Assembly (NCBI GenBank): GCA_016806645.1
Contig: JACSYO010002106.1
Location: 127,001-191,000, forward strand
DNA from: Ophiodon elongatus
Taxonomy: Eukaryota > Chordata > Actinopteri > Perciformes > Hexagrammidae
DNA length: 64,000 nt
Direction of reading: 5' to 3'
Part shown: in pieces, positions 37,440 through 48,849 of the stretch
Numbering within the stretch: position 1 is the first letter of the stretch
Layout: every line of letters starts with the position of its first letter
Translations under genes and position numbers: made by a program
The notes under the pieces: generated by a model
The model's database searches: none
Seen by the model: only the letters and a program-made list of their open reading frames with translations
What the model was told of the DNA's origin: nothing

Positions 37440-37670
37440 CAGATACCAAAATGTCTTGTCTTGTCATGTCATGATTAGTATGTGGCTTCTGGTCAGTTCA
37501 TCCTTGAGTCCAGGTGGACGTGTGTATGCCAAATTTGAAGAAATTCCCTTCAGTCCTTCCCGATGTATCACGAGAATGGCACGGACCTTTGACCTCCAAA
37601 ATCCAAGAGTTCCATCCTCAAATGCAAGGGGATGTTTGTGCAAAACGTGAAGAAATTCCCTGTCAGTCCT
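37440..37670. repeat. Dispersed teleost repeat (TTTGAAGAAATTCCCTTCAG)
   Basis: GTCAGTTCATCCTTGAGTCC AGGTGGACG, GCCAAATTTGAAGAAATTCC C and CACGAGAATGGCACGGACC are the core of a familiar fish repeat. A second GAAGAAATTCCCT at 37650 suggests an internal duplication. Confidence 0.6.
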
Positions 37671-38454
37671 GACAGCGATGCCGATACCGGGGCTTTGGGT
37701 GTGTGCCAGTACTGAATACCAATCTGATACCAGTGTTTAGTCAATAGGCTGTATGAAGTGACTGGGATCATACCTTTATGTGTAAGGCATCAGGCTTCAC
37801 TTAAACACTGCTTCCCTTACTTTGTTAAACGAAATGTAACTAATAAAGACATAGATAAAAAAGTACTGAATTGTCATTTATTAAGATAATGGTTTCCGAT
37901 ACCAGTATGGGGGAGGTGGGGGATTGGTCCCACGAGAACAAATCCTCTCTGTGTGTTGAGGTTGCTGGTCTAGCGGTCTCTGACAGTCAGGAACAGGACA
38001 CAGGGAAAATGTTAATCTCCTCAGGAGCAGTCAGATCGCTGACAGTTGAAAGATTTTGCCCTCTCAGCTCGCGGCATACTAAAACTTCTCCGAGGACATG
38101 TTGGACCGGCAGTTAGCTCTCTGGATGAATACACAGGAACACTCAGAAACAAATCCCGACAATCCCAGTTTACTCTCAATAAATATCTGCAAAAACTACC
38201 CAAACACTGTCTGCCTTCAAGCATCTCTTTGGGAAGGAGAAGTGAAGAAGACTTGCATAGATGTCCTAGTTGATATAGAATTTCTAGTGAAAACAATGGA
38301 TTTTGGTGGTCCTGCCCGACATCTACTGCTATTATCATTATTTCTAGTGGCATTGCAATTAGTATGGTCAATACCATTAATGCTTCTATTATCATTATTA
38401 TTCTACTATGCTCTCATCACATGAATAATTAAGTCATATTCATAGAACGTGTTG

Positions 38455-38712
38455 TAACTCTGTTATGCTGTTCATTCTGTACACATGACATCTACTGTAC
38501 TTCTGTCCATCCTGATAGAGGATCCTTCTCTGTTGCTCTCCTGAAGGTTTCTTCCATTTTTCTCCCCTTAAAGGTTTTTTTGTTCCTGATCCAATGAGAG
38601 GTCCCGGGACAGAGGATGTCGTATGTGTACAGATTGTAAAGCCCTCTGAGGAGAATTTGTAATTTGTGATTTTGGGCGATACAAAATAAATTGAATTGAA
38701 TTGAATTGAATA
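38455..38712 (+). mobile_element. Non-LTR retrotransposon 3' tail with (TTGAA)n end
   Basis: CTTCTGTCCATCCTGATAGA GGATCC, CTCTGTTGCTCTCCTGAAGG TTTCTTCC, GGGACAGAGGATGTCGTATG and GATTGTAAAGCCCTCTGAGG lead to an AAAATAAATTGAATTGAATT GAATTGAA tail. This is a very common fish LINE 3' end; the family (L2- or RTE-type) is not certain. A family X copy starts at the tail end. Confidence 0.8.
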
Positions 38713-39215
38713 GAAGTCTATGAAAAAATGACTCTACTTCTCTCTTGATTTATTCCCTCAGTAAACATTGTAAACATGAGTTTATGTCTCAATCTCTAGT
38801 TTCAAGTCTTCTTCAATACAGCATGATGTTCATTTAATAAATTATGGTCCATTTAGAGTCAAACAGACCATAAATCAGGGTATGCTTTAGGGCGGAGCTT
38901 ACTGTGATTGACAGGTTGCTACCACGGCGTTGTCCGGTCGGGGAGTTGTCAGTATTTTCGTGTTAGAGCCTTGATCATCATCTCACAGTGTGTTTTCAGT
39001 TGATGGAAGTTAATTGTAACATTTTGGTCGCCTAAAAATGTCTTATTCAGCATTCGGTTGCACTTAGCTCCGCCCTCTTGTGTCACTTCTAGTTGCAAAA
39101 AATATACATAAAAAATGACGACAGACAAAAACCAAGTTGGCGACGGTCAACATGCTGAACTCGAGGCTTCAAAACGGCAGTCCACAAACCAATGGGTGAC
39201 GTTACCGTGACTATG
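38713..39215 (+). repeat. Dispersed family X copy (longest)
   Basis: Starts AGAAGTCTATGAAAAAATGA CTC, continues through TTTATTCCCTCAGTAAACAT TGTAAACATG and GTGATTGACAGG, and ends CACAAACCAATGGGTGACGT TACCGTGACTA. The stretch 38935-39060 is extra compared with the 51 kb copy. Confidence 0.85.
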
Positions 39216-39935
39216 ATGCAGACTAACCCTTTAAAACAAAGTCACACAATAACACAAACAAACCAGCAACTCGTGTGTTCTGCAAAGATAAAATTAGATA
39301 TATGGATGGTCTATTACAGCTTCAGTACCCTGCTGAAAGGAGCTCTCAGGCGGCTGGAAAAAGCTGTTAAAATATTAAATATAGTGTACGCTGATATGAA
39401 AAATGTATTCTTTTAGGTGTCTAAAATACGTCCACAGCAGCACATTCCTTTGCTTCCGTGCTGGTTCTCCTGTTTGTTTCTCTAAACTCCATCTACTGTA
39501 ATACACTGACTGTAGAGAAGTACTTCATACCAACACACTACAAAAAATCTGAACTATCCCTTTAAATAGTGATTCATCGTGATAAAATCAAATATTGAGA
39601 TATCGTGATCCACAATTACGATGTCTAAAGTTGTTAATGAAACACAAAAAAACTCCTTACTTTGCATTTGTGAAGTGTTTAATTCCCACATTAGTATAAA
39701 AAAAACGTGGTTATATTTATATGGACTGTTTATTTACTGAATAACTAGAAAAAAATGTTATTTTGTGATATGAAGACATTAAATGACCTACATTGTGTTA
39801 GAATACCGTCACCGCCGCCATTCACCATCCAGTGCAGAAATCATTTTTCTGATCTACAGTAGTGACCTATACTGCAGCTTCTGCTTCAAAATGTGCATTT
39901 ATTCCTTAAAGTCTGCTTTAACGGATAGCTGCTCG

Positions 39936-39937
<2 letters not shown>

Positions 39938-40011
<74 letters not shown>
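39938..40011. repeat. (CA)n microsatellite
   Basis: Perfect CA run, about 74 bp. Confidence 0.98.
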
Positions 40012-40015
<4 letters not shown>

Positions 40016-40365
40016 ATGTATCCGAGAGGAATAACCATCTCCTGGCTCCGTCCTCCCCGTGGGACCATCAGTCTCTTCCCTTAATTTCAGTGGAGCTCAT
40101 TTCAACACAAACAGCATGATGCATCAGCAGCACCGCTCTCACTTTAAAAGATATCCTACTCATCTCATCCAAAGCAGGTAGGAATACCATTTCCCCACAG
40201 CAACAACCCATTTCCTGTTGACTTGGTTAATTCAACTGGCTTGGTGGGTGTAATGGTTAGTCACTGTGACAGGCTGCTTTTCAGATGGGATACTCCTCTT
40301 TTCCCCAAGGTCAGTGGGCAACACAAGCACCAGCTGACAAATGGGGAATCTCCATTCTCTGTCTA

Positions 40366-40367
<2 letters not shown>

Positions 40368-40460
<93 letters not shown>
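40368..40460. repeat. (CA)n microsatellite, long
   Basis: Perfect CA run of about 93 bp, the longest uninterrupted CA array in the window. The open frames through it are artefacts. Confidence 0.98.
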
Positions 40461-40463
<3 letters not shown>

Positions 40464-40775
40464 TGCATTATGATCCATCAAAGTGGTTCCATCTGGCTGG
40501 GCTATCCCCACGATTCACTCTGCCCCACTTTCTAAAGAAGGCACATCTCCAACAATACGGTTCAAAGCAGGATTAGGTCATTGTCGAACCGGGTTTATGC
40601 TCACCGTATTGTGTCCCAAGCGGAGCGTGCGCAAGCCCAAAATGACAACATTGCGTATAGGGAGTGAAGCGCGAAAGGATCCTCAAGTTTTTGCAGCACT
40701 TGGTGGTGTCGTTCTGTAACAAGGGCTCCTTTGAGGGCCGTGCTTTTCAGACTGGACTGCCATAACAACTAACGT

Positions 40776-40837
40776 AAGTTACTTGAAAGCAAGTAACTTA
40801 AAGCTGTGATGTAAAACAAAATTTACGTTTACATCAC
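40776..40837. repeat. Two adjacent inverted repeats
   Basis: AAGTTACTTG (40776-40785) pairs with CAAGTAACTT (40790-40799). GTGATGTAAA (40806-40815) pairs with TTTACATCAC (40828-40837). Both have 10-bp perfect stems. Confidence 0.85.
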
Positions 40838-40839
40838 AT

Positions 40840-42035
40840 CCCGGTCACATTGTGCACCTGTTTTAACAGTATATTAACAAAAAAATAGAAAAAAAAAATG
40901 AATTTCCTATTATTTTGATATCAAAATGCGATCATCTTTTCTCCCAGTAAAACAAAAATATAAAGATTACATGAACATATCATGACAGCGTTATAATTTG
41001 CCTTCGCCCAATACTCATTTTTACTGAATAGATCTTGAACGCATCATAACCCAGTGTAATCATGAATCCCATGAGCAGCATGGTGGGAATGAACTACGAT
41101 ATCATAAGCGACTGAATAAGTTAGTTGTTCCAAATATGTTTGCAGCTGTGACAAACTGGGAGCTTTATGTCTTCTTCACTCGGACTGAAGAGCTTCTACA
41201 CCAAGCAGTCACCTGTCATGGCCGATCAGCTGAAAACCGCGCTGTTTTGATCGGCAGCCGACCGATCGGTGCATCTCTAAATGTACATTTATAAATGATT
41301 AACCTACGCGAATAGATGTAGATAGTTATTTGATTTTCATACGTATTTTCTCCGTATTGAATGCAAAAGGGGGAAAAAGGTAGCTTTAACCAATAAAACT
41401 TTGGTCACAAAAAAAATGATCGACTTCAATCAGAATATTAAAATAATGCCGTGATAACATTTTTGGCTCTCCCGTCCAGCCCTGACGCAGCGCCGTGTGG
41501 ACCATGAAAGACAGCAGGGGGAAATAGAGGGTGAACGCTCCAGTGTAGCAGCACACAGGCTCTCTGCAGAGAGGGCACAGGAGTCAATCCTCAGTATGGC
41601 AGGAATATTAAATGCAAGAATGCTTCTGCTGGACCAACCGGCTTGAGGTTATGCATAATGTATGACAGTACACCAAAATAATCCCACTTAAGCAAAGACA
41701 TGGATGCGAAGGGGAGGTGAGGGAGGTGGCTCCAGAGAAGCAGAGGCCAGCAGCCAGGTAGTTTCTTCAACAACACAGTACAGCTGAGTTCCTTGTGTCG
41801 TGGAACGGGCATTCGATCAATTACAGTGGGATCTAGAGTGTAAGGTGTGAAATTCACCTGACAGTTATCTGTGTGTTAGTTGGCAGAGGGTAGATTATGT
41901 GCCAGGTTATGCTTCATTACTTCAATAACAGTCTCCTAGAAACCACTTTATCCATTTATCCCTCAATGATTAATGCCAATAATATCAACTAGTGTGTCCA
42001 CATTCTGAAACAGCCACAGAAAGCCTTACAGTGAG
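40840..42035. other. Geneless block
   Basis: A piece at 41215-41285 with GATCGGCAGCCGACCGATCG GTGCATCTCTAA looks like the end of a hAT-type element (GAGATGCACCGATCGG in reverse). No exon recognised. Confidence 0.45.
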
Positions 42036-42038
42036 GGG

Positions 42039-42586
42039 CAAGTCTCAAGTCTTTAAACTGGAGTCCAAGTCAGGTCTCAAGTCTTTGAACTGGAGTCCAA
42101 GTCAGGTCTCAAGTCTTTGAACTGGAGTCCAAGTCAGGTCTCAAGTATTTGAGCTGGAGTCCAAGTCAGGTATTAAGTCTTTGAGCTGGAGTCCAAGTCA
42201 GGTCTCAAGTCTTTGAGCTGGAGTCCAAGTCAGGTCTCAAGTCTTTGAGCTGGAGTCCAAGTCAAGTCTCAAGTCTTTGATCTGCAGTCCAAGTCAAGTC
42301 TCAAGTCTTTGAACTGGAGTCCAAGTCAAGTCTCAAGTCTTTGAGCTGGAGTCCAAGTCAAGTCTCAAGTCTTTGATCTGGAGTCCAAGTCAAGTCTCAA
42401 GTCTTTGAGCTGGAGTCCAAGTCAAGTCTCAAGTCTTTGAGCTGGAGTCCAAGTCAGGTCTCAAGTCTTTGAGCTGGAGTCCAAGTCAGGTCTCAAGTCT
42501 TTGAGCTGGAGTCCAAGTCAGGTCTCAAGTCTTTGAGCTGGAGTCCAAGTCAAGTCTCAAGTCTTTGAACTGGAGTCCAAGTCAAG
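42039..42586. repeat. 32-bp minisatellite, about 17 copies
   Basis: Unit CTCAAGTCTTTGAGCTGGAG TCCAAGTCAGGT with positions alternating AGGT/AAGT and GAGC/GAAC/GATC. A related non-tandem fragment (AAATCTCAAGTCTGAGTCGA GTCTCAGGTCAAGTCTCATG TC) lies at 44118-44163 beyond the GA-rich satellite. Confidence 0.95.
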
Positions 42587-43158
42587 ACAATTCAAAGCAT
42601 GTGCTGTATTATCATCACTTCTTTATCTATTAGCATACAACAGTTTCAGTGTTAGTGTTGTCACAATCTTGGAATTTCTAACTTTGATACAATACCTTGA
42701 AATATATTAACATTTGTATGAAATAAAAAATGTTGATACCACTGGGAAAAAAAACAAAAAAACATTAAAGGCAAAAAATCTTGAATTATTATTAAAAGAT
42801 AAATACAGCACTGGTTAATCTGGTGCACTTTGCGTGCAATAGTAAGAGGCTAAATCTATGAAGAATTCGGTGCGGTTGTATAGATATGAATAGTGATGAC
42901 GAGGTCCTGTACAGCTCACGGTCAGAGCCACAAGCCACCGTCATCCAGGGTGCCATACCCAGGGTGCACCATCACGGAGAGGTCCCAGGAGGGGAACCTC
43001 CCACACCGAGCGGCCGGCCCTGACCCACCAAGATTAAAACATAAAAATACTTTTATTCCATTTATGAAACTGTGGCGGGCCTAGACTACCTAAATAGTTA
43101 ATGGGAAACCCTGGAAGCTGTAACAAGACGACGGCGACCCGCAAATTATTATTCAACA

Positions 43159-43962
43159 GAGTGAGTGGGTGAGGGAGGGAGGGAGTGAAGGAGGGAGTGA
43201 AGGAGGGAGTGAGGGAGGGAGAGAGTGAGTGAAGGAGGGAGTGAGAGAAGGAGTGGGGGAAGGAGGGAGTGAGTGAGGGAGGGAGTGAGGGAAGGAGGGA
43301 GTGAGGGAGGGAGGGAGGGAGTGATGGAAGGAGGGAGTGAGTGAGGTAGGGAGTGAGGGAAGGAGGAAGTAAGTGAGGGAAGGAGTGAGTGAGGGAGGGA
43401 GTGAGTGAAGGAGGGCGTGAGTGAGGGAGAGAGTTAGGGAAGGAGGGAGTGAGTGAGGGAGGGAGTGAGTGAGGGAGAGAGTGATGAGGGAAGGAGGGAG
43501 TGAGTGAGGGAGGGAGTGAGTGAGGGAGGGAGTGGGGGAAGGAGGGAGTGAGGTAGGGAGTGAGCGAAGGAGGGCGTGAGTGAGGGAGAGAGTGAGTGAA
43601 GGAGGGAGTGAGTGAGGGAGGGAGTGACGGAAGGAGGGAGTGAGTGAGGTAGGGAGTGAGGGAAGGAGGGAGTAAGTGAGGGAAGGAGTGAGTGAGGGAG
43701 GGAGTGAGTGAAGGAGGGCGTGAGTGAGGGAGAGAGTGAGTGAGTGAAGGAGGGAGTGAGTGAGGGAGGGAGTGAGTGAAGGAGGGAGTGAGTGAGGGAG
43801 GGAGTGAGTGAGGGAGGGAATGGGGGAAGGAAGAAGTGAGTGAGGGAGGAAGGGAAGGAGGGAGTGAGTGAGTGAGTGAGGGTGGGAGTGAGGGAAGGAG
43901 GGAGTGAGGGAGGGAGGGAGTGATGGAAGGAGGGAGTGAGTGAGGGAGGGAGTGAGGGGAGG
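43159..43962. repeat. GTGA/GGGA/AGGA tetranucleotide satellite, about 800 bp
   Basis: Imperfect array of GTGA, GGGA, AGGA and GAGA tetramers with higher-order periods such as GGAGTGAGTGAGGGA. The strand is almost all purine plus periodic T. The minus strand reads as a Ser/Leu/Thr/Pro/His repeat for over 200 codons, an artefact of composition. Confidence 0.95.
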
Positions 43963-44199
43963 CGGGGCTGTGTGGGCACTGCAGCGGTGTGTGTGGGTGT
44001 GTGTATCAGCTGGCAGTCAGAGAGAAGAGAGAGAGAGAAAGCGCAGCTGGTTTCCGATGTCTCCACAGTGCAGAAAATGATGTACTGATGTAATGATGAA
44101 GACTTGTTCACGCGTCCCAAATCTCAAGTCTGAGTCGAGTCTCAGGTCAAGTCTCATGTCACTGTGTGTGCGACTTAAGATTGACTCGGGTTCATGTGG

Positions 44200-45700
44200 C
44201 AGACTCCCGTCCTCCTCCTTCTCTGGTATGTAAGGTATCCTTACAAGTCATCAGGGGACCATCTTTCTCCCCCTGAAGTTTCCGTCAGAAGTCAGGGCCT
44301 TCACGCTCTCGTGAACTTGTCTGCTTGGGGAACTAACGAGGGAGGGAGTGGACGTCCGGGCTCTCTTCTTCATCATTCCCAAATGAACCCGACTGTTGGA
44401 CCTTGGTCATGGTGATGGTGGTGAACATTTTGATTTCTTTCGACATAACAGGTAAGGCACAGGTGGAACTAATATGGTTCCAATCCATCCAATTATTGCA
44501 ATACATTGCAGCTAAAAGAAAATGTTAATAGTGACAAGTCAAAGTCTTTAGCTCAGTCAAGTGTTTGTAGATAACAAATAAATAAATGGACTAAACTATG
44601 TCCTACCTAATGCACACAACCACAGTATTTAACATTTCCACAAATCGGGATTATCTAATTTAGTCTCCACGATGCTCTCGCTACCTGTCGGTCAAAAGGG
44701 TCGTCTAGTGTTTTAACTGTGTTTCACTCTGCTGGATGAGCAAGCTACGGTACCTCACACAATGAAGGCAACCCGGGATGCCCCCATGCAATTGACAACG
44801 CCGGTCCATTCAGAGTGTTTTACAACTCTAAATGCTGCCGATTCCAAAAAGGCTGAGTCACTAACCGCCATTGGACCCCCACCTTGTGCTGAACGCATGA
44901 ACGCAACCCCTCTTCAGTTCGACTGTCATTCTCAGAAAAGGAAGTGTGAAAGGAGTGAAAAGGAATTTCCTGGACAACTGACTTTTTCTCTACAGGTCAC
45001 TTTTCAGCTGTTCTCAGTGCTGGTACTGGAAAGACTTTGCCAGAATGCACAGCTACCCTGCATACAGTAAGCCAGTTGTTCATGAGGAAAAAAGTATATT
45101 CATACCTGCAAACCTGACCCAAAAGAGCCAGAAAGTACTGCCATGAATAAACATCACACGTGGAGTGGAGCTAAGGGTGGAGGAGTAACAGGCCGTAACG
45201 TCATATTTTAGGTGTCAAGCGACTCGTTGTGTTCGCACGAGGTGTGCAGTCCCGGCGAGCGCATCAAAACCCACAGCTGTGAAAGCACCAACAGAAAATT
45301 CACTCCGACACCGAGAGTGTCTCATCAACCAGCAAACGCACCGAAAGAGTTCGAAGAAGGTCAGAGACGGACTGTTCTCGCGCGCTGCACTCGAGACAGC
45401 ACAAAGAGCTGAAGCGGGGAGCAGATTAATCAACTGAGCCATTTCTCCTCAACGTTTGTATTCATTCGTTGGTCTTCAAGGTGAAAGCAGAGAATTAATG
45501 CTGGTAGTGGGAGTCCCCCCGCCCCACTTTCATGATGACACAGGCTAACCCCGAGGTCAGCTACCGAGTTATGCATGTAGGAAGTAGAACAGAACTGCCT
45601 GTTAGTTGTAGCTCTCAACCTTTTATAGACGCGACGTGTGTATTAAAATGGGAATCAGTATTTGTGGTGTGGCTTTAGAACCGTGATGTAGTTTTTGCAT
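44200..45700. other. Geneless block
   Basis: Nothing coding recognised. 45160-45420 is locally GC- and CpG-richer, with no exon signals I trust. Confidence 0.45.
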
Positions 45701-45715
45701 GTTCTAACCGGGCGG

Positions 45716-45875
45716 CAACTTCCTGTTCTGGTGAGTGAAGCCAATGCAAGAGTGTCCTGAAACTTGCATTCTCTCTACTGACCAGCATGGTCGACTCCTC
45801 CGGGTGCAAAAAGAAGTCAGATTGTATGGAAGCCTATGAGCAAATGACTCTACTTCTCACTTGATTTATTCGGAA
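45716..45875 (+). repeat. Dispersed family X copy (partial)
   Basis: CTTCCTGTTCTGGTGAGTGA AGCCAATGCA, TTGCATTCTCTCTACTGACC and AGCCTATGAGCAAATGACTC TACTTCTCACTTGATTTATT C align with the 5' part of the other copies; the rest is missing. Confidence 0.75.
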
Positions 45876-45939
45876 AAAACAGCTACGGACAAAGAAACTA
45901 AACTTCTGCAGCTTTTAAACCTCAGCTTAACAACGCTGC

Positions 45940-46210
45940 TCTAGCTAGCTAGCTAGCTAGGCCAGCTTGTGAGCGTATTACTCATCAAGTGAAGTGTCTG
46001 TGTTAGCATTGTTAGCTAGCCCCTGATGGCTTGAGCATTCACAGTAGTATGTCTGTCTTTTTTTATCTTCAGAGTTGCTTCTTTCTCTGACAAACGTCTC
46101 AGAGTTACCCACAACCATTAACACCATCTCTTCACTCAGATAGAGAGTAATGAACCAAGTTCACAGCCAGGCTTAGCTAGTTAGCCAGCTAGCTAGCTAG
46201 GTAGCATGTG
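45940..46210. repeat. (GCTA)n patches
   Basis: GCTAGCTAGCTAGCTAGG at 45946-45962 and CCAGCTAGCTAGCTAGGTAG C at 46184-46203; AGCT-rich sequence lies between them. Confidence 0.7.
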
Positions 46211-46528
46211 CAGCCTTGTTAAGCTGAATAAATATGAGATGTTAGAGTCTGTGTATTATGTTTATTAACAGCAGCAGCTAGAGAGATGATTCAGAATGAC
46301 TAGCTAACAGGTGCTAAGGGGCTAATTCTGGTATGGGCCCCCAAAACCCAGTTCTAAACAGGAACCGGGTCCTAGATCAGTGAAAACCGGAGTACTGATA
46401 AGGTATTGATGAAGTCAACTGTTCTGCTATCGGAGCTAAAGAAATGAGTGAGATTTCCAGAGTGGACAAAACAGTGAAACTGCCACAGCGGAAAATAAGG
46501 TTATCGAGCGATCAGCGGCAGCATCATC

Positions 46529-46554
46529 ACTCTCTCTCTCTCTAACTCTCTCTC

Positions 46555-46588
<34 letters not shown>
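46529..46588. repeat. (CT)n microsatellite, interrupted
   Basis: CTCTCT runs broken by single A insertions. Confidence 0.9.
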
Positions 46589-47569
46589 ATCCACCACCGC
46601 TGTGTTTTACACAGCAAGTCGTTACAGACGAGTTATAGAACAACAGCTGCCTCCTCTGTAGTGTGGCTGTTTAGCTTGAGTTGAGTTTGTTTCATTCTTT
46701 TGGCTGTTGGCTGAGACAAACGCCCCCCCCCTCCCCCCTCTCTGGTTCCCATCAACAGAGGGAGGACATGATATTATGAAATAAAAAGATTCATGACATT
46801 CCAATGAAATGGAGAAAATGCAATTTTTAAATTAAAGCTTTTGACGGTATTTGAAATAAAAAAAATGTTCCGTTTTTAAATTAAAAAGCCGGAAATTTAG
46901 GAATAGGATGGAAATAATTTCAACAGAGCAGACAAAGTTGAATCTGGCAAATTGCTCAATACATCCCCAAAGTCATAAAAAAAAATTGGAGATATTTGAG
47001 AAAGCTGGAACCGGGGAACGGTTGGCACATTTTCCTCAATAAATTACTGAAACAATAACACATTTTTTCAGCAGCACACACACACACAAATAAATAACTC
47101 AAAAGCAACTTGCCTTTGAGGGAGGAAGTGTCCCTGTAACTCTGAATAATCCACAGACCTCAGTTTGACATGTTTTCTTTGGAACCACTCCGTGATGGTG
47201 TGACTTTTACTGGCCTATTTTTAGGGGGCGTGTCTTTGTTTCCCTGTGCATGTCCCTTTTTTATTACTATCATCATTGTAATAAATGCAAGAGCAATTTA
47301 CATTATTGAGCACAGCACAAAATGTATTTGAGCCCGTTCAGCAAGTTATGAACCTCTTTGCATAGAAAAGCAGTGAAGGATGAGATAACCTGTTATTATG
47401 ATGAAGATATAGAGCATTGAAGAAGAAGATTTAAAAAAAAAAAAAAAAAAAACTTATATGAAGGTGATGTGTAACTGATTCACCTCTCCAAGTTGAGTGG
47501 GAATGTAACAATCTCCTCCTTCCCCAGCGGACACTGTGCCCACGCACTCATCACCACCAGTTGGTCTCC

Positions 47570-48660
47570 TAGAATTAGAAGCACGCGGCGCTCTGCGCGT
47601 CCTCTCCTCCTCGGCCACGGCCGGCAGCTGACGCTGCCTCCTCTGAGCTCACAACTTCTCTCACGGAAGACACGCCAAAATATATATGTATATATATATA
47701 TATATACATATATATTTATATATTTAAAAAATGACTCTGCACCGCACAGCACTTTATGACATCACGCGACCCCTTCCTCGTCTCGTCTCTGGGCTGTGAG
47801 GTCATTAACGCGCGGCGTCGCGAGCGTTTCCTCCATAGCAACCCCCCGTATCCAGCTGCCCGCCTGCCGGTGCGCGCGCGCTCAATCTCGACTGAATCAA
47901 GGAGATATTGCAGCAGCATGTGCTGTGTGGGGGACACCCCCCCTCCCGTTATGATGTCTGTGTGACATGGAGCGAGTGTCGCCTCGCACTTCCGACGCAA
48001 ACCCCCCCCCCCCTCCTCTCGCCCTCTCCCCCCACCCCGTATCTTCAGGTGATTATTCAACACCTCCGTCAAGAAAGAGCCGTGTTCAGAACCACTGCAC
48101 CTTGTCAACGCTGTCTTTTCCCCCTAAATATATGTTTGCTGACCGGACGGTGTGGCGAGCTGTCGCGGCGTCCATCACTCCAGAAACTTTAAAATTGTAT
48201 TGAAGGGGGGGGGTTGTGTATTAGATACAAGCACGAATGTATGAGCGCTCCCTCGGAAGGTTTTTCGCCATATTTCATGTGACATTACGCGACGGTACAT
48301 TGCGAGGAATTTGAACGGCGAACTGCGGCGTGAATCTCCCCGCGCGCGAGAGCGGCGCGGTGCGTCGCGGCAGGGGGGGGGCAAAGCTCCCGTTAACCGC
48401 CGAATGCAGCTGAGCGCAAAAGGGACATTTCAAGAGGGACGTTCCATCCCCGGCGGTCCCTCTTACCGGTGTGAGTCATTTCATCAGCGGGGCAGCGGTT
48501 CGTATCGATAAGCTGTTGAATCCCGAGCCCCGTCGCGCGCTCGAACCCCGAATCTCCCCCCGCGTGGGTCTAAAGCCCAGCTTACCTTTGGCTGTGCAGC
48601 AGCAGCTCCTCACACCATCGCTGAACGCAGCGCCGGCTGCTAAATCCCAAAAAAGCACGT
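47570..48660 (-). promoter_or_regulatory. dlgap1: CpG-rich block, candidate dlgap1 promoter
   Basis: CpG dinucleotides are dense through this block (for example GCGCGGCGTCGCGAGCG at 47810, GTGCGCGCGCGCTC at 47870, CCCCGCGCGCGAGAGCGGCG at 48338), unlike the surrounding sequence. It also has TGACATCACGCGACC (CRE-like, 47757) and a CCATAGCAACC near 47833. Minus-strand donor forms occur at 48466 and 48585 and a plus-strand one at 48471, so it may fire both ways. Assignment to dlgap1 is inference from strand, from the 5' UTR acceptor at 8430, and from the absence of another minus-strand gene. Confidence 0.5.
47683..47725. repeat. (TA)n tract
   Basis: ATATATATGTATATATATAT followed by ATACATATATATTTATATAT, an AT-rich tract at the left part of the CpG-rich block. 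Confidence 0.9.
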
Positions 48661-48705
48661 CCGTTTCTGGAAGCGATGCGACCACAACAGAGTCACTGCT
48701 GGAAT
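48586..48705 (-). other. dlgap1: Candidate non-coding first exon of dlgap1
   Basis: On the minus strand the GC-rich sequence ending GCTGCTGCTGCACAGCCAAA G is followed by GTAAGC, a good donor, with last exon base 48586. The upstream limit is unknown; a TG-rich repeat begins at about 48710. A second possible donor (CACACCG then GTAAGA) has its last exon base at 48467. If this is the first exon, the 5' UTR intron would span about 40 kb. Confidence 0.4.
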
Positions 48706-48707
48706 GT

Positions 48708-48720
48708 GTGTGGTATGTAT

Positions 48721-48752
<32 letters not shown>

Positions 48753-48840
48753 TTGTGTGTGTAGCTTGAGTGTGTGTGCGTGTGTGCGTGTGTGTGTGTG
48801 TGTGTAAGCGCGTGCGTGTGCGCGAGTGCATGTGAATGTG
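48708..48840. repeat. (TG)n-rich complex repeat
   Basis: TG dinucleotides with GTTTG, GCGTG and GCGCG variants. Simple repeat. Confidence 0.95.
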
Positions 48841-48849
48841 GGGGCATCA

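Noticed and set aside
39938..40460. THTHTH/CVCVCV open frames over the CA arrays
   Set aside because: Microsatellite artefacts.
43434..44120. 228-codon Ser/Pro/Leu/His-rich minus-strand open frame
   Set aside because: Composition artefact of the GTGA/GGGA satellite.
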